Part shown: positions 8,604 to 17,324 of the stretch, piece after piece
Layout: each line of letters opens with the position of its first letter
How positions within the stretch are numbered: the first letter of the stretch is position 1
Assembly (NCBI GenBank): GCA_027081755.1
Contig: JALWJF010000062.1
Location: forward strand, 1-40,166
Source: Desulfurococcales archaeon
GTDB taxonomy: Archaea > Thermoproteota > Thermoprotei_A > Sulfolobales > Ignicoccaceae
Length of the DNA stretch: 40,166 bases
Direction: 5' to 3'
Notes under the pieces: generated by a model
What the model was told of the DNA's origin: nothing
Databases searched by the model: none
The model's input: the letters and a program-made list of their open reading frames with translations, nothing else
Program-made: the position numbers and the translations under genes

Positions 8604-9201
8604 AGATGTAATAGTTTCTACGCTAATGCTCACACCCAGCGGTGCTTTCAGCCCAGGTTTGTTGAGCGCCGCGGCTGTAGCCTCTGGGACGGCATTGGGT
8701 CCCCTAGGAGGAGTACTAGTAAGCGCTGGCCACGTAGCTTTCGAACTGCCGTATCTTGTACTTCTAAGTGTCTTGCTCTCAAGCATACGCAAAGTCCTTC
8801 TAAGGTTCAAAAAAGTACTTTCAATCATCGTACTAGCATTCGCCACTTTCTTCGCTTATGGTCTATTAAGTGGAGGAAGTATGCCTAAGGTTACCATATC
8901 TGATGCCTTCTTAGCCGGTCTAGTATTTACTGCATCCAACGTCTATTTCTTGCTGTGGTGGGTCACGGTAGGCTTGCCACTTGTAGAAATTGGCAGCGTT
9001 TCTCGGAAACATTTCTTAGTAATGTACGCATCGCATGCATGGATGGACTTCCTCTGGCTAACGCTATTAGCTGCTGCAGGTCAGCTACTATTCTCAATAG
9101 CATTGAGTAAAGTGTTTAACATAGCACTAGCTAGCTTGATGATGTTATTCGCTATAGATATAGTGCTAAAAAGCTTCATAAACAGAGGAATCTTACCGTA
9201 G
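8572..9201 (+). CDS. LysE-family membrane exporter
   Basis: A 209-aa membrane protein with about six hydrophobic segments and the N-terminal pattern of LysE/RhtB translocators (SPGLLSAAAVASGTALGP, where the family has a conserved Pro/Gly-rich motif after the first helix). These proteins export amino acids or other small solutes; the substrate here is unknown. The GTG at 8572 follows AAGAGG; a TTG three codons on is the alternative. It overlaps the preceding small gene and converges on carB, from which it is separated by 46 bases carrying a hairpin. Confidence 0.75.
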   Translation: MRVLGQSPRIKDVIVSTLMLTPSGAFSPGLLSAAAVASGTALGPLGGVLVSAGHVAFELPYLVLLSVLLSSIRKVLLRFKKVLSIIVLAFATFFAYGLLSGGSMPKVTISDAFLAGLVFTASNVYFLLWWVTVGLPLVEIGSVSRKHFLVMYASHAWMDFLWLTLLAAAGQLLFSIALSKVFNIALASLMMLFAIDIVLKSFINRGILP

Positions 9202-9240
9202 GGGATGAAGATAGCTAGATTGTCTGAACAGTGATGACGG

Positions 9241-9260
9241 TTTCGGGTCAAGACCCGAAA
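9241..9260. terminator. Hairpin between convergent LysE-family gene and carB
   Basis: TTTCGGGT and ACCCGAAA form a perfect 8-bp stem around a CAAG loop. The hairpin includes the last codons and the stop of carB. It could end transcription from both sides, but archaeal terminators are usually U-rich without hairpins, so the role is uncertain. Confidence 0.35.
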
Positions 9261-12200
9261 AGTTCACCGTATTCGTAAAGCTTAAGCCTTTTGAGATCCA
9301 AGCATCCATATCTCCTATACATGTATTCGAAGGACTTGCTCAGTTCCTCTGCCAAGTATGAGTTCAAGACTAAGGGAACGTTTAGGTCAACGGCTGTCCT
9401 TCGCACAAGGTAATCCACTTTCTCGTCGCTTCCTGACGTCATTACAAACCCTATCTCTCCATTCACTAACATCTCTCTAACCCTTGACACATTGACTCTT
9501 TCAAAGCCTTCTAGGGGTCTCTCGTCCAACGTTACAACTTCGAAGCCCATTTCACTCATTCTTCTTGCCGCCGACTTCATTTTGTTAATATCGTCTTCGT
9601 AGTGCTCTAACGTATAGGCCAATACCTTCTTATTAGGTTTAGGTAAATTATTAGGAACTGCCGAGAGCCACGATAACAGCAATGCCTCTTCATATTTCTT
9701 CATGAAGGATGCTACTTCTCCTGTGGACCTCATTTCTGCCCCTAAATCAGGATAAGCACCCTTCAATTGAGCCCAACTGAACTGTGGACTCTTTACACCG
9801 TAAGTTCTAGCGGACGGAACGTAAATTTCCTTGTCTATACCCAAGCTTCCACTTAAGACGACCTTCGCTGCCAGCCTCATTAGATTTATATTCCTAGACT
9901 TGCTAGAGAATGGCATACTTCTGCTCGCTCTTAAGTTAGTTTCTATAACGTAAACATCATTACCGCTTACTATGAATTGTACGTTGAAGGGACCTCTTAT
10001 TTCTAGTTCTCTTGCTATCCGATAGGCAATATCCAATATTTTCTTTTCAATACTTTCTGAGAACATAAATGGTGTGACCATAGTTGAATCACCGGAGTGA
10101 ACGCCAGCAGGTTCAATGTGGCTAAGAGTTATCGCGATCACATGTTTAGAGTCAGAAACCGCATCTATCTCTGCCTCTCGAGCACCTACAATGAATTCTG
10201 AGATCACTACTGGATATTCCTCACTAACTTCGGCAGCCTTGACTAAGAATTCCTCTAACTCTTCCCAATTCCAGACCACTTTCATCCCAGCGCCACTTAG
10301 AACATAACTGGGTCTCACAATGACTGGGAAGCCGACCTCATCGATGAATATCTTTATTTCCCTCATGTTCTTTGCTGATATCCATTTGGGTTGCTTTATC
10401 CCTAACCTGTCCAATAGTTCTGAAAATTTCTCTCTGTTCTCGGCTATATCAACGCTCCTTCCAGAGGTCCCTAATATAGGAATGCCTAGAGATTCTAATT
10501 TCTTGTATAGACGGTTGGCTATCTGACCTCCAGCAAAAGCTATTACGCCCCACGGTCTCTCCCTTTTCGCTATCTTGTATACGGTTTCCAGTGTTAGCTC
10601 TTCAAAATAGAGCTTATCGCTTTCGTCCCAATCTGTGGATACAGTTTCGGGGTTATAGTTATGGATTATCACTTCTTCGGAATCATGCTCTTTAAGAGAA
10701 TGGGCTAAGGTAACCGTGGCCCAGTCGAACTCCACCGAGACTCCTATCCTAAAGACTCCAGCACCTAACACTATCGTCTTCATATGTTTTTTCTCAAAGC
10801 TTATATCATCTTCTTCAGCATCATGGGTTGTATAGAGATAGTTCGTCTTCGCAGGCCACTCTCCAGCTAAGGTGTCAATCCTCTTTACTCTAGGTAGAGT
10901 ACCCTTTATTATGTCCTTACTCACTTCCTCATCGCTAAAGCCTAGTATCTTAGCATACTCATAGTCAAACTCACCTTTCTCTATATCCTTTTTCATATCA
11001 ACAATTTCCTTTATCCAATAAACGAAATACTTATCCACACCATATACATCACTTACCTCATCGGGAGTGGCGCCCTCATACAAGGCCTTTGCCGCATACA
11101 AGGGCCAATATGGCTGCCTCTCCCTTAGGGCTTTCAATGCATCTTCCTTACTCAGCTTAGACAACTTTTTGAAATCAGTTAGTCCTTTATGACCTATGTC
11201 AAGCATCCTTATTGCCTTTTGCATGGCTTCGGCCACGTTCCTCCCTATAGCCATTACTTCTCCTACGCTCTTCATTTCGCTGTCAAGTCTCTTATCTACA
11301 CGCTCGAATTTATCCAAGTCCCATCGAGGTACCTTTATTACTACATAGTCCAAACTTGGCTCGAAGCAAGCACAAGTTATACCGGTTACTTTGTTTAATA
11401 TTTCCCATAATTTATAGCCTAAGGCTAGTTTTGCTGCTACATAAGCTAGGGGATAACCAGTAGCCTTACTGGCAAGAGCACTGCTCCTACTCATTCTAGG
11501 ATTGGTCTCTATCACGTAGTATGTCTCACCATGAGGATCCAAAGCTAACTGAACGTTGCCTTCTCCTATCATGCCTATGGTTTCAGCCACCTTTATTGAA
11601 GCATCCCTTAATATCTGGTACTCTCTATTAGTCAACGTCTGACAAGGTGCTATTACTACTGAATCTCCCGTGTGAATGCCCATGGGATCTAGGTTCTCAA
11701 GGCACGCGACCGCTATGGAATTACCATAAGCATCTCTAACCACCTCAAACTCAATTTCCTTCCAATGGTGAAGATATTTCTCTACTAGTACTTTTCCAAC
11801 ATCGCTCTGTGCAAAGGCCCTAGTTAACCACTTTTCAAATTCCTCCTCATTCCACGCTATGAAGCTTCCCTTCCCACCCAACGTGAAAGCTATCCTGACT
11901 ATTACTGGGAAACCTAACTTCTTAGCTGCCTCTAATGCCTCCTCTACACGTTTTGCTGGATAACTGGGTGGCATAGGTATTCCAGCTTCTTTCATCGTTT
12001 TTGAGAAGAGTGTTTTATCAGTCGCTTTTTCTATACCCTCTATAGGCGTACCTAATACTTTAATTCCATATTTCTTGAGCACACCTCTTTTCCACAGCTC
12101 CACTCCCAAGGTAAGGGCAGTTTGTCCGCCAAAACCAAACATCATTCCGTCAGGTCTTTCTTTTTCTATTATTTTCTCGAGCGTATCTATACGCAACGGT

Positions 12201-12382
12201 ACGAAGTATAGTCTATCTGCCAACTCTTTAGTGGTTTGAACTGTGGCCACGTTTGGATTAACAAGAACGCTCTCTATACCATCTTCTCTTAGCGCTTTTA
12301 AGGCTTGACTTGTACTGTAATCGAACTCAGCTGCTTCGCCTATCTTTATTCCTCCAGAGCCAATAACCATCACTTTTTTCAT
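9248..12382 (-). CDS. carB: Carbamoyl phosphate synthase, large subunit
   Basis: CarB (1044 aa) makes carbamoyl phosphate from bicarbonate, ammonia and two ATP, for pyrimidine and arginine synthesis. It has two homologous ATP-grasp halves: the first opens with GSGGIKIGEAAEFDYS and has ETNPRMSRSSALASKATG near 300, the second opens with GAGVFRIGVSVEFDW near 545 and has ETNLRASRSMPFSSK. A linker and a C-terminal MGS-like allosteric domain follow. It is slightly shorter than bacterial CarB (about 1070). The ATG at 12382 overlaps the carA stop as ATGA, with AAAGGTGG upstream, so the two subunits are translationally coupled. Confidence 0.97.
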   Translation of the reverse strand: MKKVMVIGSGGIKIGEAAEFDYSTSQALKALREDGIESVLVNPNVATVQTTKELADRLYFVPLRIDTLEKIIEKERPDGMMFGFGGQTALTLGVELWKRGVLKKYGIKVLGTPIEGIEKATDKTLFSKTMKEAGIPMPPSYPAKRVEEALEAAKKLGFPVIVRIAFTLGGKGSFIAWNEEEFEKWLTRAFAQSDVGKVLVEKYLHHWKEIEFEVVRDAYGNSIAVACLENLDPMGIHTGDSVVIAPCQTLTNREYQILRDASIKVAETIGMIGEGNVQLALDPHGETYYVIETNPRMSRSSALASKATGYPLAYVAAKLALGYKLWEILNKVTGITCACFEPSLDYVVIKVPRWDLDKFERVDKRLDSEMKSVGEVMAIGRNVAEAMQKAIRMLDIGHKGLTDFKKLSKLSKEDALKALRERQPYWPLYAAKALYEGATPDEVSDVYGVDKYFVYWIKEIVDMKKDIEKGEFDYEYAKILGFSDEEVSKDIIKGTLPRVKRIDTLAGEWPAKTNYLYTTHDAEEDDISFEKKHMKTIVLGAGVFRIGVSVEFDWATVTLAHSLKEHDSEEVIIHNYNPETVSTDWDESDKLYFEELTLETVYKIAKRERPWGVIAFAGGQIANRLYKKLESLGIPILGTSGRSVDIAENREKFSELLDRLGIKQPKWISAKNMREIKIFIDEVGFPVIVRPSYVLSGAGMKVVWNWEELEEFLVKAAEVSEEYPVVISEFIVGAREAEIDAVSDSKHVIAITLSHIEPAGVHSGDSTMVTPFMFSESIEKKILDIAYRIARELEIRGPFNVQFIVSGNDVYVIETNLRASRSMPFSSKSRNINLMRLAAKVVLSGSLGIDKEIYVPSARTYGVKSPQFSWAQLKGAYPDLGAEMRSTGEVASFMKKYEEALLLSWLSAVPNNLPKPNKKVLAYTLEHYEDDINKMKSAARRMSEMGFEVVTLDERPLEGFERVNVSRVREMLVNGEIGFVMTSGSDEKVDYLVRRTAVDLNVPLVLNSYLAEELSKSFEYMYRRYGCLDLKRLKLYEYGELFGS

Positions 12383-13494
12383 GCTACCACCTTTGCGAAC
12401 TGATCAAAGATCCACTTAATGTCATTAGGACCTGGTGAAGATTCAGGATGGAACTGAGTGCTTAGGATTGGCATTTCTTTCCCTTTGACACCTTCTAACG
12501 TGCCATCATCTGGATTGATGAACCAGGGTTCTAACAGTTCCTTATTTATGGTCTCTATATCGATGGCAAAACCGTGGTTCTCACTGACGATGTAGCATTT
12601 TTTGTCCTTAACTTCTCTAACGGGTTTGTTAACCCCCCTATGTCCATATTTCATTTTATAAACATCTGCGCCCAAGGTCATATTGAGCATTTGATGCCCT
12701 AAGCAAATAGCCATTATCGGTAACTTGTATTCCAAAACGGAGTTTATAAAATGATCGACTTTATACCTCTTCATTATTACCTTCGGGTTACCGGGTCCGT
12801 TAGCTAGTACTACACCCTTTGCTAGACTCAGATACTTATCTGCATTGTAACCACAAGGCACCCTCAGTACTTTGAAACCCCTCGAAACTAATTCCCTTAC
12901 TATTCCATACTTTACGCCACAGTCCAGCAAAACTACTAATGGTCCCTCTCCGTGTTCCACGACATGCTTTGGTTTCACTTTGGAAACGTAGTCCACTTCA
13001 TCATATCTTGGAGCATTTCTCAACATCTCAATTGCTTCATCCAAATCCTCACCATTATATAGGATTCCCATTTTCACTCCTTCTTCTCTTAACTTCTTAA
13101 CTAACATCCTTGTATCAATGCCGTAAATTCCAGGAATTCCTTCTTCCTTCAGCCACTGATCTAAATCCTTTACCGAAGCCCAGTGATTGGGTTTAGTTAA
13201 CCTTGCTATAACGAATGCTTCGACCTTGACTCCATCCGATTCGTAGTGTAGTGGTAGGCCCGACTTTGGATCTATTATATTAGGGTCAGGAACCCCATAA
13301 TTACCGACCATAGGATGCGTCATAACAAGTATCTGACCCTTATAGGAAGGATCAGTTAGTGCTTCGGGATATCCATACATGGTGGTGGTAAATACGACCT
13401 CACCTACAGCATGCGTTTTTGCCCCAAACGAACATCCATCGAGTATTGTGCCGTCCTCCAGTATCAAATACGCTCGTTCACCCCTACACTTCAA
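12379..13494 (-). CDS. carA: Carbamoyl phosphate synthase, small (glutaminase) subunit
   Basis: CarA (371 aa) hydrolyses glutamine and channels ammonia to CarB. The N-terminal CPSase domain contains VVFTTTMYGYPEALTDPSY and IYGIDTRML. The class I glutamine amidotransferase domain has GPGNP near 233, catalytic Cys264 in AICLGHQM, and His349/Glu351 in QFHPESSPG. The start is TTG at 13494, the only start that leaves the usual N-terminus intact; a TATA box about 36 bases upstream implies a very short leader. First gene of carAB. Confidence 0.96.
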   Translation of the reverse strand: MKCRGERAYLILEDGTILDGCSFGAKTHAVGEVVFTTTMYGYPEALTDPSYKGQILVMTHPMVGNYGVPDPNIIDPKSGLPLHYESDGVKVEAFVIARLTKPNHWASVKDLDQWLKEEGIPGIYGIDTRMLVKKLREEGVKMGILYNGEDLDEAIEMLRNAPRYDEVDYVSKVKPKHVVEHGEGPLVVLLDCGVKYGIVRELVSRGFKVLRVPCGYNADKYLSLAKGVVLANGPGNPKVIMKRYKVDHFINSVLEYKLPIMAICLGHQMLNMTLGADVYKMKYGHRGVNKPVREVKDKKCYIVSENHGFAIDIETINKELLEPWFINPDDGTLEGVKGKEMPILSTQFHPESSPGPNDIKWIFDQFAKVVA

Positions 13495-13526
13495 TGGAAC
13501 CCAAGCTTTGGGAGCCCTTAGGGGGA

Positions 13527-13534
13527 TTTATATA
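13527..13534 (-). promoter_or_regulatory. TATA box of carAB
   Basis: TATATAAA on the minus strand lies about 36 bases before the TTG start of carA, predicting transcription to begin about 10 bases upstream of the start codon. Confidence 0.6.
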
Positions 13535-13595
13535 GGTAATTTGGAAGTACCTAAGCCTAATAGATTGTGGAGTCCTTAACCCATCTTCACCGATA

Positions 13596-13603
13596 ATATA
13601 AAA
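13596..13603 (+). promoter_or_regulatory. TATA box of the thiolase gene
   Basis: ATATAAAA about 38 bases before the ATG at 13638. Transcription would start near 13625, leaving the GGTGAG ribosome binding site (13626-13631) at the very 5' end. This rules against the in-frame GTG at 13614, which would lie upstream of the transcript start. Confidence 0.55.
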
Positions 13604-13637
13604 TCTTAACCCAGTGTGGTCTTGCGGTGAGTACGAA

Positions 13638-14828
13638 ATGAAAGATATATATATAATATCGGCTGTGAGGACACCGATAGGTCGGTTCTTAGGCTCGTTC
13701 TCAAACGTTCCAGCACCAGAACTAGGTGCTACAGTAGCAAAAGAAGCGATTAAGAAGGCGGGTATAGAGCCCAAGGATATAGACTATTACTCCTTTGGCA
13801 ATGTAATAGGTGCGGCTGTTGGTCAAAACCCTGCTAGGAGAATAGCGTTACTCGCCGGTATACCTTACGAGGTCGACGGTTTTACAATAAACATGGTGTG
13901 TTCTTCTGGCATGTCGAGCATAATAGACGCTATAAGAACGTTTAGAGCTGGTGACGCTAAGATAGCCCTAGTCGGCGGTACAGAAAATATGACTAGGGCT
14001 CCTCTCTGCTTACCCCATGAAGCGAGGACTGGGATAAAGCACTTGATTGGGAGAGATGCAAAGCTTATAGATACTATGGTCCTCGATGGTCTAACCGATG
14101 CTTGGAACTGGAGGCTGATGGGAGAAGAAGCTGACATGACCGCAAAGAAGTATGGAGCCAAGAGGGAAGAGTTGGATATGATAGCGTATGAAAGTCATAT
14201 GAGGGCGGCTAAGGCAACGGATGAAGGGATCTTCGCGAAAGAAATTGTCCCAGTGGAAGTGAAGACTAGAAAAGGAACTGTAATTGTGGATAAGGACGAA
14301 GGAATAAGAAGGGACACATCACTGGAGAAGCTTGCTAGGTTACCACCAGCATTTACTCCAGACGGCGTTCACACAGCTGGCAATAGCTCTCAATTGAGCG
14401 ATGGAGCAGCAGCGCTTATTTTAGCACCAGAGAACGTGGTAGAAGAATATGGTCTAAAGCCTATAGCTAGAATAATTGCATATGATATAGTAGGCCTAAA
14501 GCCAGAAGACTTCGTAGAGGCACCAGTACCCTCGATCAAGAGAGTGTCCGAGAAAGCTGGCGTTAAGCCGGACGATTGGGACCTATATGAGGTCAATGAA
14601 GCATTTGCAATAAGCTTGTGGTTACCACATCATTTACTAGGGATACCTTATGAGAGAATGAATGTGCATGGTGGGGCAATAGCTATAGGTCACCCTCTAG
14701 GGGCATCAGGAGCAAGGATCGTGGTCACCTTGATAAATGCACTAAAGACATACAACAAGAATAAAGGTGTAGCCACCTTGTGTCATGGAACGGGAGGCGG
14801 AACTGCAATAGCTCTAGAGGTTTTTTAA
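13638..14828 (+). CDS. Acetyl-CoA C-acetyltransferase (thiolase)
   Basis: A thiolase of 396 aa, condensing two acetyl-CoA or cleaving acetoacetyl-CoA. Active-site residues are visible: nucleophile Cys88 in NMVCSSGM, His352 in IGHPLGASG and Cys382 in CHGTGGG; NEAFA is also present. Complete length and all three catalytic residues argue for a real beta-ketothiolase rather than an SCP2-type homologue. In autotrophic Desulfurococcales such an enzyme releases two acetyl-CoA at the end of the dicarboxylate/4-hydroxybutyrate cycle; that role here is inference. The ATG follows GGTGAG by six bases. It is divergent from carAB and appears to be a single-gene unit. No DUF35 partner, often beside archaeal thiolases, is adjacent. 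Confidence 0.93.
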   Translation: MKDIYIISAVRTPIGRFLGSFSNVPAPELGATVAKEAIKKAGIEPKDIDYYSFGNVIGAAVGQNPARRIALLAGIPYEVDGFTINMVCSSGMSSIIDAIRTFRAGDAKIALVGGTENMTRAPLCLPHEARTGIKHLIGRDAKLIDTMVLDGLTDAWNWRLMGEEADMTAKKYGAKREELDMIAYESHMRAAKATDEGIFAKEIVPVEVKTRKGTVIVDKDEGIRRDTSLEKLARLPPAFTPDGVHTAGNSSQLSDGAAALILAPENVVEEYGLKPIARIIAYDIVGLKPEDFVEAPVPSIKRVSEKAGVKPDDWDLYEVNEAFAISLWLPHHLLGIPYERMNVHGGAIAIGHPLGASGARIVVTLINALKTYNKNKGVATLCHGTGGGTAIALEVF

Positions 14829-14863
14829 GAAGTCCTTACCTACATATTTAAGCCGACTAAAGA

Positions 14864-14887
14864 GTCATCATAAGAAGCCATCATAGG
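14864..14887 (+). repeat. Tandem 11-bp direct repeat upstream of lysW
   Basis: GTCATCATAAG (14864-14874) and GCCATCATAGG (14877-14887) match at 9 of 11 positions with a 13-bp period. They lie 14-37 bases upstream of the lysW TATA box, where an activator or repressor dimer could bind. Confidence 0.35.
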
Positions 14888-14900
14888 ACAACCAAAAACC

Positions 14901-14910
14901 TTTAAAAATA
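14901..14910 (+). promoter_or_regulatory. TATA box of lysWX
   Basis: TTTAAAAATA preceded by CC lies about 36 bases before the lysW ATG (14942). A GGCGGTGGTGG ribosome binding region follows at about 14928-14938. Confidence 0.55.
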
Positions 14911-14941
14911 ACAAAGAGAGGCTAAAGGCGGTGGTGGTTGT

Positions 14942-15112
14942 ATGAAGGCAAAGTGTCCGGTCTGTGGCGCTGACGTAGAACTTCCCGACGACGTAATGGA
15001 TGGCGAGATAGTAGAATGTCCCTCTTGTGGAGCCCAATTAGAGGTCAAGAAGGCTGGTGACAAAGTAGAGCTGAAAGTAGCCGAAGAAGTAGGTGAAGAC
15101 TGGGGCGAGTAA
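14942..15112 (+). CDS. lysW: LysW amino-group carrier protein
   Basis: A 56-aa protein, MKAKCPVCGADVELPDD at the start and VGEDWGE at the end. LysW is the acidic carrier whose C-terminal Glu gamma-carboxyl is linked to alpha-aminoadipate or glutamate during lysine/arginine synthesis. The zinc site CPVCG (Cys5, Cys8) and CPSCG (Cys26, Cys29) and the required C-terminal EDWGE are all present. It is followed after 16 bases by its ligase gene. The remaining LysW-pathway genes (lysZ, Y, J, K) are not in this window. Confidence 0.95.
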   Translation: MKAKCPVCGADVELPDDVMDGEIVECPSCGAQLEVKKAGDKVELKVAEEVGEDWGE

Positions 15113-15128
15113 ATGGAAGGAGGTGGAG

Positions 15129-15986
15129 GTGAGGTGGTTCCACCCCGTTGTTAAAGTATATTATGATATGCCTCGTATAGAGGAAAAGCTAATAATTAAA
15201 GCATTAGAAGACGCCGGCTTCAAAGTAGAACCAATAAACGTAACGAAGACTCCACTGCCCCTCAGTGGTATCCAAGAACACATAGCTCTAATAAGAGCAG
15301 TAAGCATGTTCCGATCAACATATACAGCAGCTGTGCTAGAAGCCAATGGAATAAAACCTATCAACAGTTCCTTCACGATAATGTTCTCTGGCGATAAAGT
15401 ATTAACATATTCAGTATTGGCAGCCAATAATATACCGATCCCAAAAACCATGATAACCTTAAACGGTGAGTCGGCTGAGAAGGCATATGCAGAGATGGGG
15501 TTTCCCCTAGTTGATAAACCCCCTTTAGGAAGTTGGGGGAGGCTGGTAACTCTTATAAGAGACTGGCACGAGGCAAAGATAGTCATTGAACACCGGAGCA
15601 TGTTCAATACACCACAAATGAAAGTCCATATTGTCCAAGAGTATGTAAAAATGCCAGAGAATAGAGACATAAGATGCTTTATTATCGGAGATCGGTGTCT
15701 CGGATGCATATACAGAAAGCCAAGTGAAGGAGAGTGGAGATCTAACGTGGCCCTAGGAGGAAAAGTAGAAGCACTAGAGAACTGCGAAGAAGAATGCGAA
15801 CTAGCAATCAAGGCTGCCAGAGCTCTCAAGGGCAAAGTAATCTCCATAGATATCTTCGAGTCTGAGAGGGGGCTCATAGTCAATGAGGTAAATGGTGTGC
15901 CGGAGTTCAAAGGATTCATGAGAGCTACTGGTGTAAATGTAGCGGAGAACATTGCAGAATACATAAAGGCTAAGGTGAAGAGGTGA
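15129..15986 (+). CDS. lysX: LysW ligase: LysX or ArgX (RimK-like ATP-grasp)
   Basis: An ATP-grasp ligase (285 aa) that joins the LysW C-terminus to alpha-aminoadipate (LysX) or glutamate (ArgX). Visible motifs: DKPPLGSWGRLV (nucleotide-binding strand/loop), VQEYVKMPENRDIRCFIIGD, and FESERGLIVNEVNGVPEFKG with the Mg-binding Glu/Asn pair. The Lys-type and Glu-type ligases are close relatives and I cannot tell which this is, or whether it serves both. The GTG at 15129 was chosen because GGAAGGAGGT (15115-15124) is well placed; a GTG at 15123 or a longer form overlapping lysW is less likely. Its 3' end overlaps the convergent HIT gene by 17 bases. Confidence 0.9.
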   Translation: MRWFHPVVKVYYDMPRIEEKLIIKALEDAGFKVEPINVTKTPLPLSGIQEHIALIRAVSMFRSTYTAAVLEANGIKPINSSFTIMFSGDKVLTYSVLAANNIPIPKTMITLNGESAEKAYAEMGFPLVDKPPLGSWGRLVTLIRDWHEAKIVIEHRSMFNTPQMKVHIVQEYVKMPENRDIRCFIIGDRCLGCIYRKPSEGEWRSNVALGGKVEALENCEEECELAIKAARALKGKVISIDIFESERGLIVNEVNGVPEFKGFMRATGVNVAENIAEYIKAKVKR

Positions 15987-16467
15987 ATCTCTCAAATCCT
16001 CTTCTCAGTCTCTCCCACGTCTCACTCAACGCTTCTGGAAGTACTTTAACGCTCGCGGTTACTGTCATAAAGTTTGCATCACCCGCCCATCGTGGGACCA
16101 CATGGACATGCACATGACCGGGAATGCCGGCTCCTGCAGCCCTACCTATATTCCACCCTACGTTGAAGCCCTCAGGTTTATACTCTTCCCTTAAGACCTT
16201 GAGTACTATACGTAGTATCTTCATGGTTTCAAAAAGCTCCTCATCTGTCATGTCTTCTACAGTGCTTACATGTCTATAGGGGACTATCATAACATGACCA
16301 GAGTTATACGGGAAGGCATTCAATACTACATAATTATACTTGCCCCTATAAACTATCAACGCATCTTTATCTTTCTTCTTTGGAAGTTCACAGAAAATAC
16401 ATTTGTCGCTTTTCTCCAAGGTCGATTTGATATATTGCATTCTCCAAGGAGTCCAAAGTATTTCCAT
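15970..16467 (-). CDS. HIT-family nucleotide hydrolase/transferase
   Basis: A 165-aa histidine-triad protein of the AP4A-phosphorylase/Fhit-like type, acting on dinucleoside polyphosphates or nucleotidyl conjugates. The triad GHVHVHVVP has His118, His120 and His122. Cys23/Cys26 in CIFCEL plus downstream His residues resemble the zinc site of archaeal/actinobacterial HIT proteins. N-terminal LWTPWRMQYI is typical. The ATG at 16467 is preceded by AGGGGA. It lies 30 bases downstream of the prepilin peptidase gene on the same strand and probably shares its transcript. The physiological substrate is unknown. Confidence 0.9.
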   Translation of the reverse strand: MEILWTPWRMQYIKSTLEKSDKCIFCELPKKKDKDALIVYRGKYNYVVLNAFPYNSGHVMIVPYRHVSTVEDMTDEELFETMKILRIVLKVLREEYKPEGFNVGWNIGRAAGAGIPGHVHVHVVPRWAGDANFMTVTASVKVLPEALSETWERLRRGFERFTSSP

Positions 16468-16497
16468 GTTTCCCCTATCAGCAAATATGATCAGACA

Positions 16498-17283
16498 CTA
16501 AAATAATAGCAGAATGCGGAAGGGTACATCTCCTATTATCAGCGCTAATATAAATCCAATTAGCATGAAAACTATGAAGGGTATTCCGTAAGTTACAAAT
16601 ATTAGTTCGTTCTCCCTTATTTTGCCTCTATCGAGCAGTTCCTTCAATTTCTTTTGATGTTCTTCATATTCCTCTTCAACATGGAAATAGGGTCTAAGTT
16701 CTCTCTTAATCCCATTGTTGGTCTCTTTAATTATCTCTAATGGGTACCAGAACTTTTTTGATAAGTATTCCTTTACCGTCATTACGCTGGCAGAAGATGC
16801 CAACCTTATTTTTTTAAAACCACTTATGCCTAGCTCTTCAGCATGAACATTGAACTTTCTATCACTTAGGTTCTTTATAACCTTAATTGGAATGTAGATC
16901 GCGACCGCTAAACTGGCATATAGTAGAGTTAGTAATGGTATAGGCAGTATAGAACGTACACCAAATGCTACCGGATACCATGGCATATCAACAATCAAGA
17001 AGACATATGCAAGCATGTCTGCACCACCGAAGAGCCCTTTTTTGAAAAGGTAGACTATGAATGGTAGGAACACTATTGCTATGGCAACTTCCAGTAAACA
17101 AAATAGTAGGTATCCTTTAGTTATCAGAAACCAAGCCTCGTAGAGTGTTAAAGGAAGAGCTATGAGGCTTGCTATTAGCCATAACCATGGACTAATTTCT
17201 CTTGTCTTTACATCGCTGTAAGCTGCATAGCTTAGTGTTAAGAGTGCTATTATCGTCCTTGCTAGGTCAACCTCGAACAGCAA
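16498..17283 (-). CDS. Prepilin/prearchaellin peptidase (GXGD aspartic protease, A24)
   Basis: A 261-aa membrane protease of the PibD/FlaK type that removes class III signal peptides from archaellins and pilins. The two catalytic aspartates are visible: Asp24 in AYSDVKTREIS and Asp89 in GGAD. About six hydrophobic segments occur, with a soluble loop between about 145 and 225, larger than in the shortest homologues. The TTG at 17283 is the start; a TATA-like box lies about 34 bases upstream, suggesting an almost leaderless transcript. No archaellin or pilus genes are nearby. PibD versus FlaK cannot be separated from sequence alone. Confidence 0.85.
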   Translation of the reverse strand: MLFEVDLARTIIALLTLSYAAYSDVKTREISPWLWLIASLIALPLTLYEAWFLITKGYLLFCLLEVAIAIVFLPFIVYLFKKGLFGGADMLAYVFLIVDMPWYPVAFGVRSILPIPLLTLLYASLAVAIYIPIKVIKNLSDRKFNVHAEELGISGFKKIRLASSASVMTVKEYLSKKFWYPLEIIKETNNGIKRELRPYFHVEEEYEEHQKKLKELLDRGKIRENELIFVTYGIPFIVFMLIGFILALIIGDVPFRILLLF

Positions 17284-17312
17284 AGCCTTTTCCCGTGGCA
17301 GTTAGTGTGAGG

Positions 17313-17320
17313 CATATTTA
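17313..17320 (-). promoter_or_regulatory. TATA box of the prepilin peptidase gene
   Basis: TAAATATG on the minus strand within CCTAAATATGCC lies about 34 bases before the TTG start, so transcription would begin about 7-10 bases before the coding region. Confidence 0.45.
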
Positions 17321-17324
17321 GGGG

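Noticed and set aside
15115-15137. GGAGGTGGAGGTGAGGTGG run at the lysX start, looking like a short tandem repeat
   Set aside because: It is explained by a strong ribosome binding site followed by GTG codons at the start of lysX.
15161-15964. A 267-codon open frame antisense to lysX
   Set aside because: It covers almost the whole of the clear ATP-grasp gene, shows no family motif, and has the composition of a shadow frame.
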